Positions 41,036-51,890 are shown, counted from the stretch's first letter. The stretch: DNA of 64,000 bases from Azolla caroliniana (GCA_043228905.1 JBHGNT010000012.1:12028001-12092000); one strand, 5' to 3'. Numbers and translations are program-made. Notes: generated by a model from the sequence alone, not told the origin.

Positions 41036-42724
41036 TTGTATGCGGAATGCATCAACATGCTTGAAGGGTTAGCGGACGAAGAAGAAGCTCAATACCTGCA
41101 GGAAAACCCGAAGATCATACCCCTCTTCGAAATTGACATTGCCGAAGCCGTAGCACCGTACTTACCGCAACCGGAAGAGGCGGAAGCAGAACCGGATAAA
41201 GACGCAATCTGGGAGTTACGGCAAGCGCAGGAAGCGTTGGAACGGGAAATGGCCGTTTCACAGCGCGTGAAAGCATCGCAATTGGAAGAGGTGAATTTAG
41301 GCACCACGGACGAAGCAAAACCGGTGCACATCGCCAAGGAGATGAAGTCTGGAGACAAAACGGTGATGATAACACTTCTCACGGAATTTCGCGACGTATT
41401 CGCCTGGTCATACGAAGACATGCGAGGACTCGACCCTCAGTTATACCAGCATCAAGTGCACTTGAGCAAAGACGCAAAACCAGTGGCACAAAGACGGTAC
41501 CGAATGAATCCCAATTATGCTGCCAAGGTCAAGGAAGAAATCGACAAACTGCTAAGAGTTGGCTTTATCCGTCCGGTAAAGAAAGCAACATGGCTGAGCC
41601 CGATCGTAGTCGTACCGAAGAAGAACGGAAAAATTCGAGTTTGCGTGGACTACCGGAAACTCAATGCGGCTACGGTAATGGATGCATTTCCACTTCCGTT
41701 CACAGATGGAGTGTTGGATGCCGTCGCCGGCCATGAGGTCTATAGCTTCCTAGACGGATTCAACGGATATAATCAGATCCGGATGCACCCCGACGACCAA
41801 GAGAAAATGACATTCGTCACCGAATGGGGGGTGTTTGTGGGCGTGGTGATGATGTTCGGACTCAAAACAGCACCGGCAACGTTTCAAAGAATCATCATGG
41901 AAATCTTTGGTGAATATATACTGGCTTTTATGCAGGTTTTCCTTGACGATTTCGCCGTCTATAGCCGGGAGGAGGACCATTTTCAGCATCTCCGTCTTCG
42001 TCTAGAAAAGTGTAGAGCGTACCGGCTAAGCTTGAATCCGGCAAAGTGTGTATTTGGTGTGTCCAGTGGAACTTTATTAGGACATATCGTAAGCAAGGAA
42101 GGTATAGCAGTCGACCCGGACAAAGTGAAAGCCATATTAGAAGCACCGGCGCCGGCAACGACAAAGGCATTGAGCTGGTTCTTAGGCCAGATCCGGTGGC
42201 ACAGCCGGATGCTCCGATACTTGGCCGACCTGGCTACACCGTTGCATGCCGCCGTACATCGGACACCATTCCAGTGGACCGATATTGAGGATAGGGCGTA
42301 TAAGGCCCTCAAGGTACTATTATCGCAGGCACCGGTAGTACAACCTCCGGATTGGAGTAAAGAATTTCACGTGTTCGTGGACGCCTCCGACATCGCAATC
42401 GGAAGCGTACTGATGCAGCTTACGGAACCAAAGTGGTACCGGCCAGTGTACTATGCCAGCCGGAAGCTATCCCAAGCAAAACGGAACTACTCTACTATGG
42501 AACGGGAAGCTCTAGGAATGATCTACAGTGTGACAAAGTTTCGGCACTATTTATTGGGAAGGAAGTTTTCCTTCCATGTAGATCATTCAACACTCCTTTA
42601 CCTGGTGTCCAAGGCGTCACTCACCGGCAAATTGGCCCGGTGAACCTTACTGTTACAGGAGTTCGAGTTTGAAATATTCCACCGACCCGGTATACAGCAT
42701 GCCGTAGCAGATTACTTAAGCCGA
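41036..42724 (+). pseudogene. A1 reverse transcriptase and RNase H
   Basis: A 535-codon open piece: RRYRMNPNYAAKVKEEIDKL, VVPKKNGKIRVCVDYRKLNA, VYSFLDGFNGYNQIRMHPDD, FGLKTAPATFQRIIMEIFGE, VFLDDFAVYS, then RNase H EFHVFVDASDIAIGSVLMQ and YSTMEREALGMIYSVTKFRH. A TGA at 42641 sits where Trp is expected (GKLARW). FLDGxxGYNQI and VFxDDFxVY are typical of the Athila/Tat lineage. Confidence 0.93.
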
Positions 42725-44209
42725 TTGGAGTTCGGAGAGACAGGTGACGGAGTACCGGATGAGTTTCCGGATGCAGAGCTGTTTCGAGTCACTACGGAGA
42801 CGGCAACAGATGAGATAGTAGCCCAGGAAGACAAGTGGCTCACAAATATGCACCAGTTTTTGAGCACAGGACTGCCTCCGGAAGAGCTGAACCGGGACGA
42901 ACGGAAACGCCTGGCGGTACAAAGCCGACATTTCTGCTTACTGCAAGACACACTGTACCACAAGGGAGCTGACGGCATATCGAGACGGGCGGTGCGCAAC
43001 GATGAAAAGGAACTGATACTGAGGGAAGCCCACTGCGGAGTTGCCGGAGGTCACTATGCCGGAGATGCGACAGCCAGAAAAATATGGCAAAGTGGCCTAT
43101 GGTGGTCAACGACATTAAGAGATGCGGTACGGTACGCAAAAGAATGTGACCTATGCCAGAGAATGGGCCAGACAACGGAGCAGGCTCGTATGCCACACCA
43201 GCCGGTACTACCACTCGAGCCATTCCAAAAGTGGGGGCTGGACTTTGTAGGACCTTTCAAGCCACCGGCAATGAGAACGGGTAATCGGTACGTTATCGTT
43301 GCTACGGATTACTGCACGAAATGGGTGGAGGACAAAGCTTTACGGGATAACACCGCTGCGTCAACGGCAAAGTTTCTATATGAGTACATCTGGTGCCGTT
43401 ACGGATGCCCCATTGAATTGATAAGTGACGAAGGGGGGCACTTTCTCGGACAAGTGGTGGAAAGCCTAACGACCTTCTATGCCGTGGTCCACAAACGAAG
43501 CACACCTTACTATCCACAGGCGAACGGATTAGCGGAATCAACAAACAAGACGCTCCAGAACATCCTTCGGAAGATCGTCAACGAGAACTGGACGGATTGG
43601 GACACAAAGCTACATAGCGCGCTTTGGGCATACCGGACGACATACAAAACGAGCATCCGAACAACACCGTTCCGGTTGGCGTTCGGACTCGAGGCGGTCA
43701 TGCCGGTAGAATTTCAAGTACCTAGCTTACGGATTCAGCTACGAGAACGGCTGAACGAGAAGGAGTCAGAGACAATAAGGTTGACAGCGCTGTGTGAGCT
43801 GGAGGAACAACGGTTGGCCAGCATCCTACATTTAGAATTAGAGCAACGGCGACGGAAAGCATTCGTCGACCGGCACAGGAAAGGTAACGAAAAAAGGTTC
43901 GCAATTGGCAAACCAGTGCTAGTATTCCAAACCCGGATGGGCAAGATGCCGGGTAAACTAAGGTTTAGATGGACCGGACCATATTGGCTAACACGGGAGT
44001 ATAATGGGTCCTACCAGTTGGGGACACTTGCCGGCGAAGTGCTGGGCAAATGGGTGAATGGATTCCGGTTAAAGGCATATAGAGGACCGATGCCTAAGAA
44101 CCCGTTTGAGCAAAGGACCGACGACAACCACGAAGACGGCAGAGACAGCAAGCCGGTAACCGGAGAGAATGTGGCTGGTAAGGGTCCGGGAGGACCAACG
44201 GACATGTGA
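42725..44209 (+). CDS. A1 integrase (intact frame)
   Basis: About 494 codons without a stop. Zinc module HCGVAGGHYAGDA ... CDLCQRMGQ, core [11 protein letters not shown] (Asp), ELISDEGGHFLGQ (Asp), YYPQANGLAESTNKTLQNI (Glu), C-terminal RFRWTGPYWLTREYNGSYQL, and a charged tail ending GPGGPTDM. No chromodomain. The first codons are the end of RNase H. It shares the pol frame, interrupted only by the TGA at 42641. Confidence 0.9.
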   Translation: MEFGETGDGVPDEFPDAELFRVTTETATDEIVAQEDKWLTNMHQFLSTGLPPEELNRDERKRLAVQSRHFCLLQDTLYHKGADGISRRAVRNDEKELILREAHCGVAGGHYAGDATARKIWQSGLWWSTTLRDAVRYAKECDLCQRMGQTTEQARMPHQPVLPLEPFQKWGLDFVGPFKPPAMRTGNRYVIVATDYCTKWVEDKALRDNTAASTAKFLYEYIWCRYGCPIELISDEGGHFLGQVVESLTTFYAVVHKRSTPYYPQANGLAESTNKTLQNILRKIVNENWTDWDTKLHSALWAYRTTYKTSIRTTPFRLAFGLEAVMPVEFQVPSLRIQLRERLNEKESETIRLTALCELEEQRLASILHLELEQRRRKAFVDRHRKGNEKRFAIGKPVLVFQTRMGKMPGKLRFRWTGPYWLTREYNGSYQLGTLAGEVLGKWVNGFRLKAYRGPMPKNPFEQRTDDNHEDGRDSKPVTGENVAGKGPGGPTDM

Positions 44210-44560
44210 CGTCACACTAATAATAATAATAACTGAAAAAAAAAAAAAAAAACAATCATGCAAAAGCGAGGAATGAATGGATGAAAGAGCATGGAGCGAA
44301 AAGGTACGTAGTGGGCATTTAAAGCGCCACCACAGGACATGCACAAACTCGGAAAAGGCGCCAGAATGCACAGACAAAAACCATTGCGCGTAGAGACCCT
44401 CTATTTTCGCGAACCCAGGAGCACAGAAGCACCGAAACGCTGCAAGATTATTAGAAGAGAACCTGCGCACAGAAAACCCCCGCCTTCTGAACTCTCTCTT
44501 TCTCAACCCCGCTCTCATCACCATCCATCCTCGCCACCGCAGTCCGACCCCGACACAGAA
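44210..44560 (+). promoter_or_regulatory. Pol-ORF3 spacer with A-run and candidate 3' splice site
   Basis: AATAATAATAATAACTG and 18 consecutive A residues (about 44236-44253) follow the pol stop. A pyrimidine-rich tract from about 44490 ends in CCACCGCAG at 44542, 18 bases before the ORF3 ATG (44561). That is a good plant acceptor, suggesting ORF3 is made from a spliced mRNA. The donor is unknown. Confidence 0.45.
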
Positions 44561-47344
44561 ATGGACCCGCAAACGCTGTCGGAAGCCGCCAAGACATGGC
44601 TGAAGCAACACGGGCTCGAGGGCTTCCTAATGATGATGGAAGTACCGCCACACAAAGAAGCCGACAAATTGATCAAGGAAATCGATACAGAGGTCATAAC
44701 GGTAGAGGCGATTCGAGCGTTAACAGGCCTTCCGGAGGGAGGCATACTCACGATCGACTATCCAACCCCGGTGCAACTCATCAGGTATTTTGGTGAGTAC
44801 TCTCTAGCCAGCAAGGGCTACCGGACACAGGGCGGCGGAGATATGTTGTTCCGCGAAATTGCTCGTGTGCTCCATGAATACGGCCACGTATACCCTAGAC
44901 CCCCTGTCATGCCGCAGAACCGGGCAGGGATGATCATCGCCACCTATGAAGGGATCAAGGTGGATTGGCCGGTATTGATTGCAGACGGGTTGTGTGCGGC
45001 GATTGAGATCGTCAGAGGCAAAGACGGCAAAGAAGGCCGAGACGGACGAAGGATATGGCACACCGTAACGTAGTGGCTCACCTTGCTGGTGCCACCCGTT
45101 CAGACCGTCCAGCCCAAGAAGCGAGGAAGAGTGTCGGACGGCACCCCAAGGACGGCTTCCAAACGGCAGCAGCTGTTGGCCTCTAAGGCCAGTAAGGGAA
45201 AGGTGGTGGATGCAGACCAGGTGGCAGCAGGAAGTGGCAGCCGGAAGCGCCCAACGGAGGCGCAGGAGGAACCACCGACACGACCCGTAAAGGTCACACT
45301 CCGTCGATCGATGAATCGAGAAGTGGACCCCTTGGCGGCAAAAATCAATGCCGGAGCTCAGGAGGAGGAAATAGAGGAGGAGCCTACGGAGCACCTCCAG
45401 CGACGGTCGTCGGCAAGGACCGTTGAGACAGCCGAGAAACGTTCGGACCCTCAGACGGAGGGAACACCGGCTCCCCATACTGAGACTCCTACGCCAAGGA
45501 AGGAACCGGAACCGGTGCAGAAGGAACCGGAAACAGAAGCCCCGGCACCACCGGCAACACCGGCAACACCGGCAAGTCCCATTCCGCCAGAGCCGGAAAG
45601 GTCACTGCAGCCTCCCTCGGTCAGCCAAGAAGAAGCGCAAGGGGACCAAGGACAACAGGATGGTCCATGGGCAGAAACGGAATTGCAACTCGGCGCAACC
45701 AGGCGGGACCACCCCTCTACAAGTGCGCCCATCTATCAAACCTCCGTGCAAGCACAACAAGGCACCGGTAGCCTGTGGCTCCGGTGGATAGGCGAACAGA
45801 TAGCCGGAGCAGTGGGGTATATAGAGGCGGAAGAAAGAGCGCAAAGCGAACGGTTGCTCGTCACAACTGAACAACTAGAGACGGCCCGGTCCAAAATCCG
45901 GTGCCTTGAAAAAGATTTGGATCTGGTCACGACAGAGATGGCTAAAATACGGATCCAATCACCGGTGACTCTGGTAAGTGTACAGAATAATGAAACGGAA
46001 TGACCTGTACATAGGAATAAGACCCCGGCAACGGAAACCGTTCCGGCGAGAGATGCGGCGCAAGCTCGGGAGCTTGCGGAATTGAGAGAGGAACTTGCCG
46101 CACAAGAAGCGCTAAGGAGCCGTGAACGAGAATTGAAGACGGCGGCCGAAGCCGAATTAAAGAAGACTGTTGAGAACCTCCGCCGGGTAGAGGAGAGCCT
46201 CCGGAAAGGCCATCAAGCGTACGACCGGCTAAAGGAGGAGAAAGACAAAGTGCTGCAGGAAAAGGACAAGCTGCGGAAAACGGCGGAAATAGAGATAGAA
46301 CGGCTAAAGGAAGAGCTCCGCCAGCAGAAGGACTGCGAGGACCGGGCCCGTCGTCAGATCAACGCACGGCTCAAGCAAAAGACAGATGATTTTGAGCACC
46401 TGCATCGGGACTATAAACGGCTGGAAATAGAGCATAAAGAATGGATGGCCGAGCTCCATCAGGCAGTTGATCGGGCCGCAACGGCAATCGCCGACGAACG
46501 GGCGGAAAATACAAGACGCTTGGAAGAGGCGGAGAAGGTCTGGATGGAGCTGCAGAAGCAGCAGCAGGAAGACAAAGAGAGAGCGTCTACAGTATTGCAG
46601 AAATTACAAAGTACATATCAAAGGCAACTAACGCATTACAAGGTGCAGGCGGAGGACAACGTAAAAATCATCAAACAACTGAAGGAGGAACGGCAAGCGG
46701 CAGAAACCAAATCGCAATTGGGATCGAGCCGGATTCAGTCCATCCTCCGGGCATGGCTGAATCAGACGAAGCACTTGATTGATGAAAGCTCCGTAAAATG
46801 GTGGACAAAGTGGGCACAAAACGCGGCGGAACTCCAGTTGCTACGGGCGGATGTGGCAAACCAGCGAAAGGAAGGAGATGACTGTTATACGCTGACTTCT
46901 GAGGACTTCACCGCCATACGGGACGAGCTGGCCGACGACTTCCAAGTCCTGGCAGATGAATAGCTGGCGCAGGTGTGACAGCTCGTAGCTCAGCTGGACG
47001 ATGATAGGCTGGACGCTCAAATCCAGTTTGAAAGCAACGAGCGGTCCCGGGTACGGGAAGAAAAAGCACAGGAAGCGACAACGGTTAACCTTAGTGATGA
47101 GGAACCGTCGTCGGCTGAGGGCCAGCCGGGAACCAGTCAACCGGAGACCACCACGACGCAGGGAGCAACGACGGAGATGCCGGTGTCAGAGCCACAAACG
47201 GAGGAGCAGCTGCAACAACCACCAACGGACCCGCCGCAGTAGACAGCAACAGAGCAGCAACAGCAGCAACAACAACAACCACTTCCAGATGTACCATTGG
47301 AGCCTCTCGAACAGAGCATTCTGGACATTTTGGACGAAGAATAG
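44561..47344 (+). pseudogene. A1 accessory ORF3: head domain, linker, long coiled coil, acidic tail
   Basis: One frame of about 928 codons with five stops (45071, 46001, 46961, about 46976, about 47240) and no frameshift. Head (1-170): MDPQTLSEAAKTWLKQHGLE, ITVEAIRALTGLPEGGI, LIRYFGEYSLASKGYR, GMIIATYEGIKVDW. Linker: basic KKRGR then Pro/Glu-rich. Coiled coil, about 270 residues: ELREELAAQEALRSRERELK to KWWTKWAQNAAELQLLRADV. Tail: Gln-rich, ending ILDILDEE. The LTGLP signature recalls plant transposon-associated domains. No signal peptide or membrane segment, so not an obvious envelope. Role unknown. Confidence 0.85.
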
Positions 47345-47375
47345 CAAGGGTCGGTTGTAGATTCGACGTACAAGG

Positions 47376-47398
47376 TACTGTCCCACGGGCGTGCCATG
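47376..47398 (+). other. Conserved motif at the A1 3' LTR boundary
   Basis: ACTGTCCCACGGGCGTGCCA directly precedes the LTR, where a polypurine tract would be expected. C has CATTGTCCCACAGGCGTGCC at its matching place (minus strand, about 38611-38592). Conservation between elements with otherwise different LTRs suggests a priming or packaging function. Confidence 0.6.
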
Positions 47399-47828
47399 TG
47401 TTACCGGCCGGCAAAGGAGTCCAGAGTGGGAAACGGAGAGCTAATTAAGTAGAAGGAATGTGGTTGTAATTAAGCTATGAGTGTGGACGGATGGACCGGT
47501 ATCGGTATGCCGTTTCGGATCCAGACCGATCCCGAACAGGTGCGGATGGCACCGTTTTGTAATACAGACCGGAAACCTATTTAAAGGCCCGGATACAATG
47601 TAATAGTTAGCGGTTAATTAATGAAAGCTTAAGCGTTGTTATATCTCTGTCAATTGCCGTTCTGTCTTAATTGTATATCTTACGCGTGTTATGAAGACGA
47701 TCCTAATAAGTAACTTAACTAAGTCGGATTAAGCGTTGAAGTCTAATCCGGTTGCCGTAACACCCTTTGGTGAAGTGTCTCACGTAAACACCCTGTGTTA
47801 GGCGATTGTCCGGCCCGAAGAGTTAACA
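47399..47828 (+). repeat. A1 3' LTR
   Basis: TGTTACCGGCCGGC...GAGTTAACA, 430 bp, recognisably homologous to the A2 LTR at 55650. The TATA region reads CCTATTTAAAGGCCCGG against CCTATATAAAGGCCCGG in A2. Confidence 0.9.
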
Positions 47829-48043
47829 CAAAGGTATAGATAATGATACCTGCCTTCTGCTTGGGCATCCCATCTACGTTTACATGTATGCATCCGACCT
47901 GTAATAGGAACTTGGCAACTTCGCGGAATAAGGGATCCGAGATCTCCTTCGTTCTATATGCCTTGGCGGAGGACGAATATGGACCGAAATATCTCTGTAG
48001 CGACTCCACAGGAGGTATTTCGAAATGCCTTTCACCTAGTGAT
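47829..48043 (-). pseudogene. C ORF3 head, second part
   Basis: SLQRYFGPYSSSAKAYRTKE, DPLFREVAKFLLQVGCIHVN and GMPKQKAGIIIYT, closely matching R1 and A1. It is bounded on the left by the A1 LTR and on the right by solo LTR S1. Confidence 0.88.
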
Positions 48044-48048
48044 GACAG

Positions 48049-48762
48049 TGTTAGGAAACAGGTCCCTCCGGATGGAAAGTGAGAAGAACAGTAATGATGA
48101 GCAAACTCGGTGAGAACCGGATGAGGAGTACCCGGCTACGGAAGACCCGATGAGAACCGGATGAAGAGTACCCGGCTACAGAAGAGCCGGTGAGAACCGG
48201 ATGAAGAGTACCCAGCTATGGAAGACCCGGTGAGAACCGGATGACGAGTGCCCGGCAAGATCCGGATGATGCAGGCCCGGTGAGGAGCACTCACCGGATG
48301 AAGGGACATATTCGCAAATATGTCTTCTGAGAGTCCATTGGGGCTATATTTGTAAATAGCCGAAAAGTCATATTAGTATAAATATGACTTAGGGGAAACT
48401 TATTGTGTTGTTGTTGTCATTTCTTGTTGGTGCAAGACTTGAGAGCGCGTAACAGTGTACAGAGAGAGAGAGAGAGAGAGAGAGAGGAAGAGGTCGCTGC
48501 CTCTATTGTAACCGCCGCCTGTGGCGAAGATCGTGAGCATGAGGTCGTTGCCTCCGTGAGGTCACTGTTGTAATCATTGTGATATAGTGATAGTTTGGAG
48601 TCTGTGGACTCCCGTGGTTTTTCCCTCTCAGGGTTTTCCACGTTAAACATCCCGTGTACTCTTCTCTCCTTTTGTGTCGTGTTTTTTCATTATCCGCTTT
48701 CTGTGTTCGATTTGAGACTCGATTGCGGCCGAGTGTTGTGAAGGGAGCGTGCATTCCTGTCA
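48049..48762 (+). repeat. Solo copia LTR S1
   Basis: TGTTAGGAAACAGG...ATTCCTGTCA with GACAG on both sides (48044-48048 and 48763-48767). Its removal joins the C ORF3 frame exactly (RKKLDLS to SLGERHF). Contains four copies of a 40-45 bp GAGAACCGGATGA(A/G)GAGTAC repeat (48105-48260), TATAAATATG near 48376, a (GA)n run, and a CCGGAGGGAC start shared with K2. Formed by LTR-LTR recombination. Confidence 0.95.
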
Positions 48763-48767
48763 GACAG

Positions 48768-48932
48768 GTCCAACTTTTTCCGGATGGATGAGTTGGTGAC
48801 CGTGTCGATGTTGAGCTTTCTGGCAATGTCCAATGCCTCTGGGTGTGGAGGTGCCTCTGCGACCCTGATGTACCCATCCAAGCATTTCTCCATGAGCCAT
48901 CGACGCAAGGCGGTAGAGATAAATATCGACAT
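48768..48932 (-). pseudogene. C ORF3 head, N-terminus
   Basis: From ATG at 48932: MSIFISTALRRWLMEKCLDG, RVAEAPPHPEALDIARKLN, IDTVTNSSIRKKLDLS. This start aligns with those of A1 and R1 and marks the conserved ORF3 N-terminus. The longer upstream open reading (to 49163) is Ser/Pro/His-rich and sits in the pyrimidine-rich leader. Confidence 0.85.
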
Positions 48933-49259
48933 AGTCAGAGTAGGCTCTTGGGGGGAAGATTGTTGTTTGCGGTGGGCTTGAGTTTTGTGACAGGATGGAG
49001 GAGAAGGTGAGGGAGGGGAGCGATGAGAGCGCTGAGAGTTAGGAGGTGTATTTCTGTATTGTGCAGAAGACCATCTATTTCCGTCTTTTTGTGGCCTAGG
49101 GTTCATCGGGCGATGAGCCATCATGGTGCCGTGTGTTCTTGGTCTAGAAGTCTGTGCATGCATTCAGTCCTTTTTTAATAGCGTGGTTATCTTTTCTTTT
49201 CTTTTCGTAACGGTTACATACAAGCCTATTTTTACACTATGATACAAGTAGGGGCTGTC
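48933..49259 (-). promoter_or_regulatory. C pol-ORF3 spacer, pyrimidine-rich
   Basis: On the minus strand this region is rich in CTC/CCT (about 49070-48970), lying between the integrase end and the ORF3 start as in A1. Acceptor-like AGs exist but none is as clear as in A1. Confidence 0.35.
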
Positions 49260-50460
49260 TACTTACTCTGCGGATTCTCCGACTTTGTCTTTTCCGGCGG
49301 GGAATGGGTTAGGTGGCGTAGGTCCCAGATAAAGTTTAAGGCGAAACCCATTCACCTTCTGTTGTAATACTTCCCCGGCCAGCGTGCCCAGTTGGAATGT
49401 GCCTTGTTCCGCTCCTATTATCCAGTACGGGCTGTCCAATGGAATCGTAATTTTCCTAGCATATGGCCCATGAGGGTTTGGAAAACCAGTACCGCTCTAC
49501 CGACCCCGAAATCCTTTTCTTGTACGTTCCAATGTCGATCCACAAATGCTTTATGCCGTCGTTGTTCCTGCTCCAACACAACCATGCTTTGTACACGTGT
49601 TTCACCGAGTTCGAGTAGCTGGTGGAGCCGTACTTCCTCCGACTTGGCTTTCGATAGTTGGTCCCGTACCTGAATCCGTAAATTGGGTATCTGGAACTCT
49701 ACCGGCATAACGACCTCCAACCCAAATGCTAGTCGAAACGGTGTTGACTGTATGCTTGTTTTGTAGCTGGTTCTGTACGCCCATAACACACTATGTAATT
49801 TGGTATCCCAGTCCGTTCTATTTTCATTGATGATTTTCTTTAATATGGTCTGCAATGTCTTGTTGGTGGATTCCGCCAACCCATTCGCCTATGGATAATA
49901 TGGCGTACTTTTCTTGTCAACTACGACGTAATGATGTGTTAGTTCACGAACCACCGTATTGAGAAAGTGGCTCCCCTGATCACTGATAAGCTCAATTGGA
50001 CAACCGAACCGACACTAGATGTGTTCGTAAAGGAATCTCGCCGTGATGGCCGCCGTATTCTCTCGTAGTTCCTTTGCTTCTACCCACTTGGTGCAATAAT
50101 CCGTGGCCACCAATATGTATTTATTGCCCGTCCGGGCCGCCGTCGGTGTGAAGGGGCCCACAAAGTCCAATCCCCACTTTTGGAAGGGATCTAACGGTAA
50201 TACGGGCTGGTGTGGAATTCTTGTGCCCTTCGTGGGCTGGCCCATCCGTTGATACAAATTGCACTTTCTACAATACTCGTATGCGTCCTTCTGTGTAGTC
50301 GGCCACCATAGGCCTGCTTGCCATATTTTCTGGGCCGTAACATCACTCGTGTAGTGTCCACCTGCCGTGCCACAGTGAGCCTCCCGTAAGACCGCTTCAT
50401 TCTCATCCTGACGTACACCGTGTCGCCAAATGCCATCACTACCTTTGTGATATAAGATTC
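49260..50460 (-). pseudogene. C integrase
   Basis: Zinc region and [19 protein letters not shown], core [20 protein letters not shown] and [32 protein letters not shown]-like text near 49970, PFRLAFGLEVVMPVEFQIP, and RWMDSPYW-like end. Stops and shifts break it into three main pieces (50439-50191, 50257-50015, 49879-49418). Confidence 0.88.
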
Positions 50461-51890
50461 CTTCTACCAGGTAGAAGTTACAGCTCTAGACGGCTAATCG
50501 TTTCTTCTCGTCCATGCGTAATTGTGGTGGAGGCAGTCCCATAGTAAAAAAGTATGTCATTTCCATGAGCCACCGGTTCGGAAAGGTCGTTTCCGTTCTT
50601 CCTGCTAGTGGTACTACCCGCCAAAATGTCTGCGTCCGGAAAGTCGTCATCCTTCTGGGCCGTTTCTACATTATCGAGTCTGCTCAAAAAATCTGCCACT
50701 ACATGTTGCGTACTTGGAAAGTGCTGAATTACAAAATCGAATTCTTGAAGCAACAACATCCATCGCGCAAATTTCCCCGTCAGTGCTTGTTTCTCCACCA
50801 AATATAGCATTGTCGAATGATCTACGTGGAACGTGAATTTCCTCCCTAACAGATAATGCCGGATTTTATTGATGCTATAGATCATCCCCAACACCTCACG
50901 CTCCATTGTGGAATAGTTACATTGCACTGTTGATAATTTGCGACTCGCGTAGTACACTGGCTGGTACCAATTCGGTTCTATGAGCTACATTAGCGCACTT
51001 CTTATTGCTATGTCTGAGGCATCTACGAACATGTGGAATGGCTTTGCCCAAACTGGTGGCTGTACGACGAGTGCCTATGTGAGCATTATCTTTAGCGCAT
51101 CATAGGCCTTGTCTTCCGTTGCAGTCCATTGGAAGGGAGTCTGATGCACGACGGCATGTAACGGGGTGGCGAAGTCCGCCAAGTATCGTATCATTCGACT
51201 ATGCCATCATATTTGTCCTAAAAACCTGCTGAGTGATTTCACGTTTGTCGGAGTTTTGGCTTGAGTAATCGTGGAGATTTTGTTCGGATCGACCACTATC
51301 CCTTCCTTGCTGACTATATGGCCTAGGAGAGCCTCGCTGGTAACGCCGAAGGCACATTTCGCGGGATTCAGGCTTAAGCGCGCGGTGCGGCAACGTTCTA
51401 GGCACAATTGCAGATGCGTAAAATGGTCGGTTGTTTTTCCATATACCGCAAAATCGTCTAAAAAAACTTGCATGAATGCTGGAATATATTCCCCAAAGAT
51501 CTCCATGATTGTTCGTTGAAATGTCGCTGGCGCCGTCTTTAGCCCGAACATCATGACGACTGCCACATAGACTCCCAGTCCGTGACAAATGTTGTCTTCT
51601 CTTGGTCATCGGGATGCATGCGTACCTGGTTGTATCCACTAAAGCCATCTAAAAAACTGTACATGTCATGCCCTGCGACGGCGTCCAATACGCTATCGGT
51701 GAATGGTAAAGGGAATGCGTCCGTAATGGTTACGACGTTTAATTTTCGGTAATCCACGGATACTCATATTTTATCGTTTTTCTTTGGAACGACTACTATC
51801 GTACTTAACCATGTGGCTTGTTTAACTGGCCATTTGAATCCTGCCTTTAGGAGTTTGTCAATTTCTTCTTTTATGCGGTGGTCGCGTAGT
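50461..51890 (-). pseudogene. C reverse transcriptase and RNase H
   Basis: RT: MDYRKLNVVTITDAFPLPFT, MYSFLDGFSGYNQVRMHPDD, MMFGLKTAPATFQRTIMEIF, VFLDDFAVYGK, with a frameshift near 51560. RNase H: YYASRKLSTVQCNYSTMERE, HYLLGRKFTFHVDHSTMLY, STQHVVADFLSRLDN. Same FLDD box as A1 and A2. Confidence 0.92.

Larger units (their letters stand above)
39244..47828 (+). mobile_element. Gypsy element A1 (Athila/Tat-like) with ORF3, 5'-truncated
   Basis: Begins abruptly within gag, runs through protease, RT, RNase H, integrase and ORF3, and ends with a 430-bp 3' LTR at 47828, where C ORF3 resumes. The 5' LTR, primer site and gag N-terminus are deleted. At the left junction TATCCGGCAAGAGGCAGGGG occurs twice (39246 and 39282), a repair-type filler. 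Confidence 0.9.

Noticed and set aside
44236-44253. Poly(A) run as evidence of a processed retrogene before ORF3
   Set aside because: ORF3 is linked to pol in C as well as A1, so the A run is part of the element and not a retrocopy tail.
44069-45478. Minus-strand frames of 180 and 224 codons opposite A1 ORF3
   Set aside because: Cys/Leu/Arg-rich reverse readings of a conserved plus-strand ORF that is shared with C and R1.
44561-47344. ORF3 as a retroviral-type envelope gene
   Set aside because: No signal peptide, no transmembrane segment and no Cys-rich ectodomain; the middle is a long coiled coil.
47001-47414. Arg-rich and Cys-rich frames near the ORF3 end
   Set aside because: Out-of-frame readings of the Gln/Pro-rich ORF3 tail (CAGCAACAA repeats).
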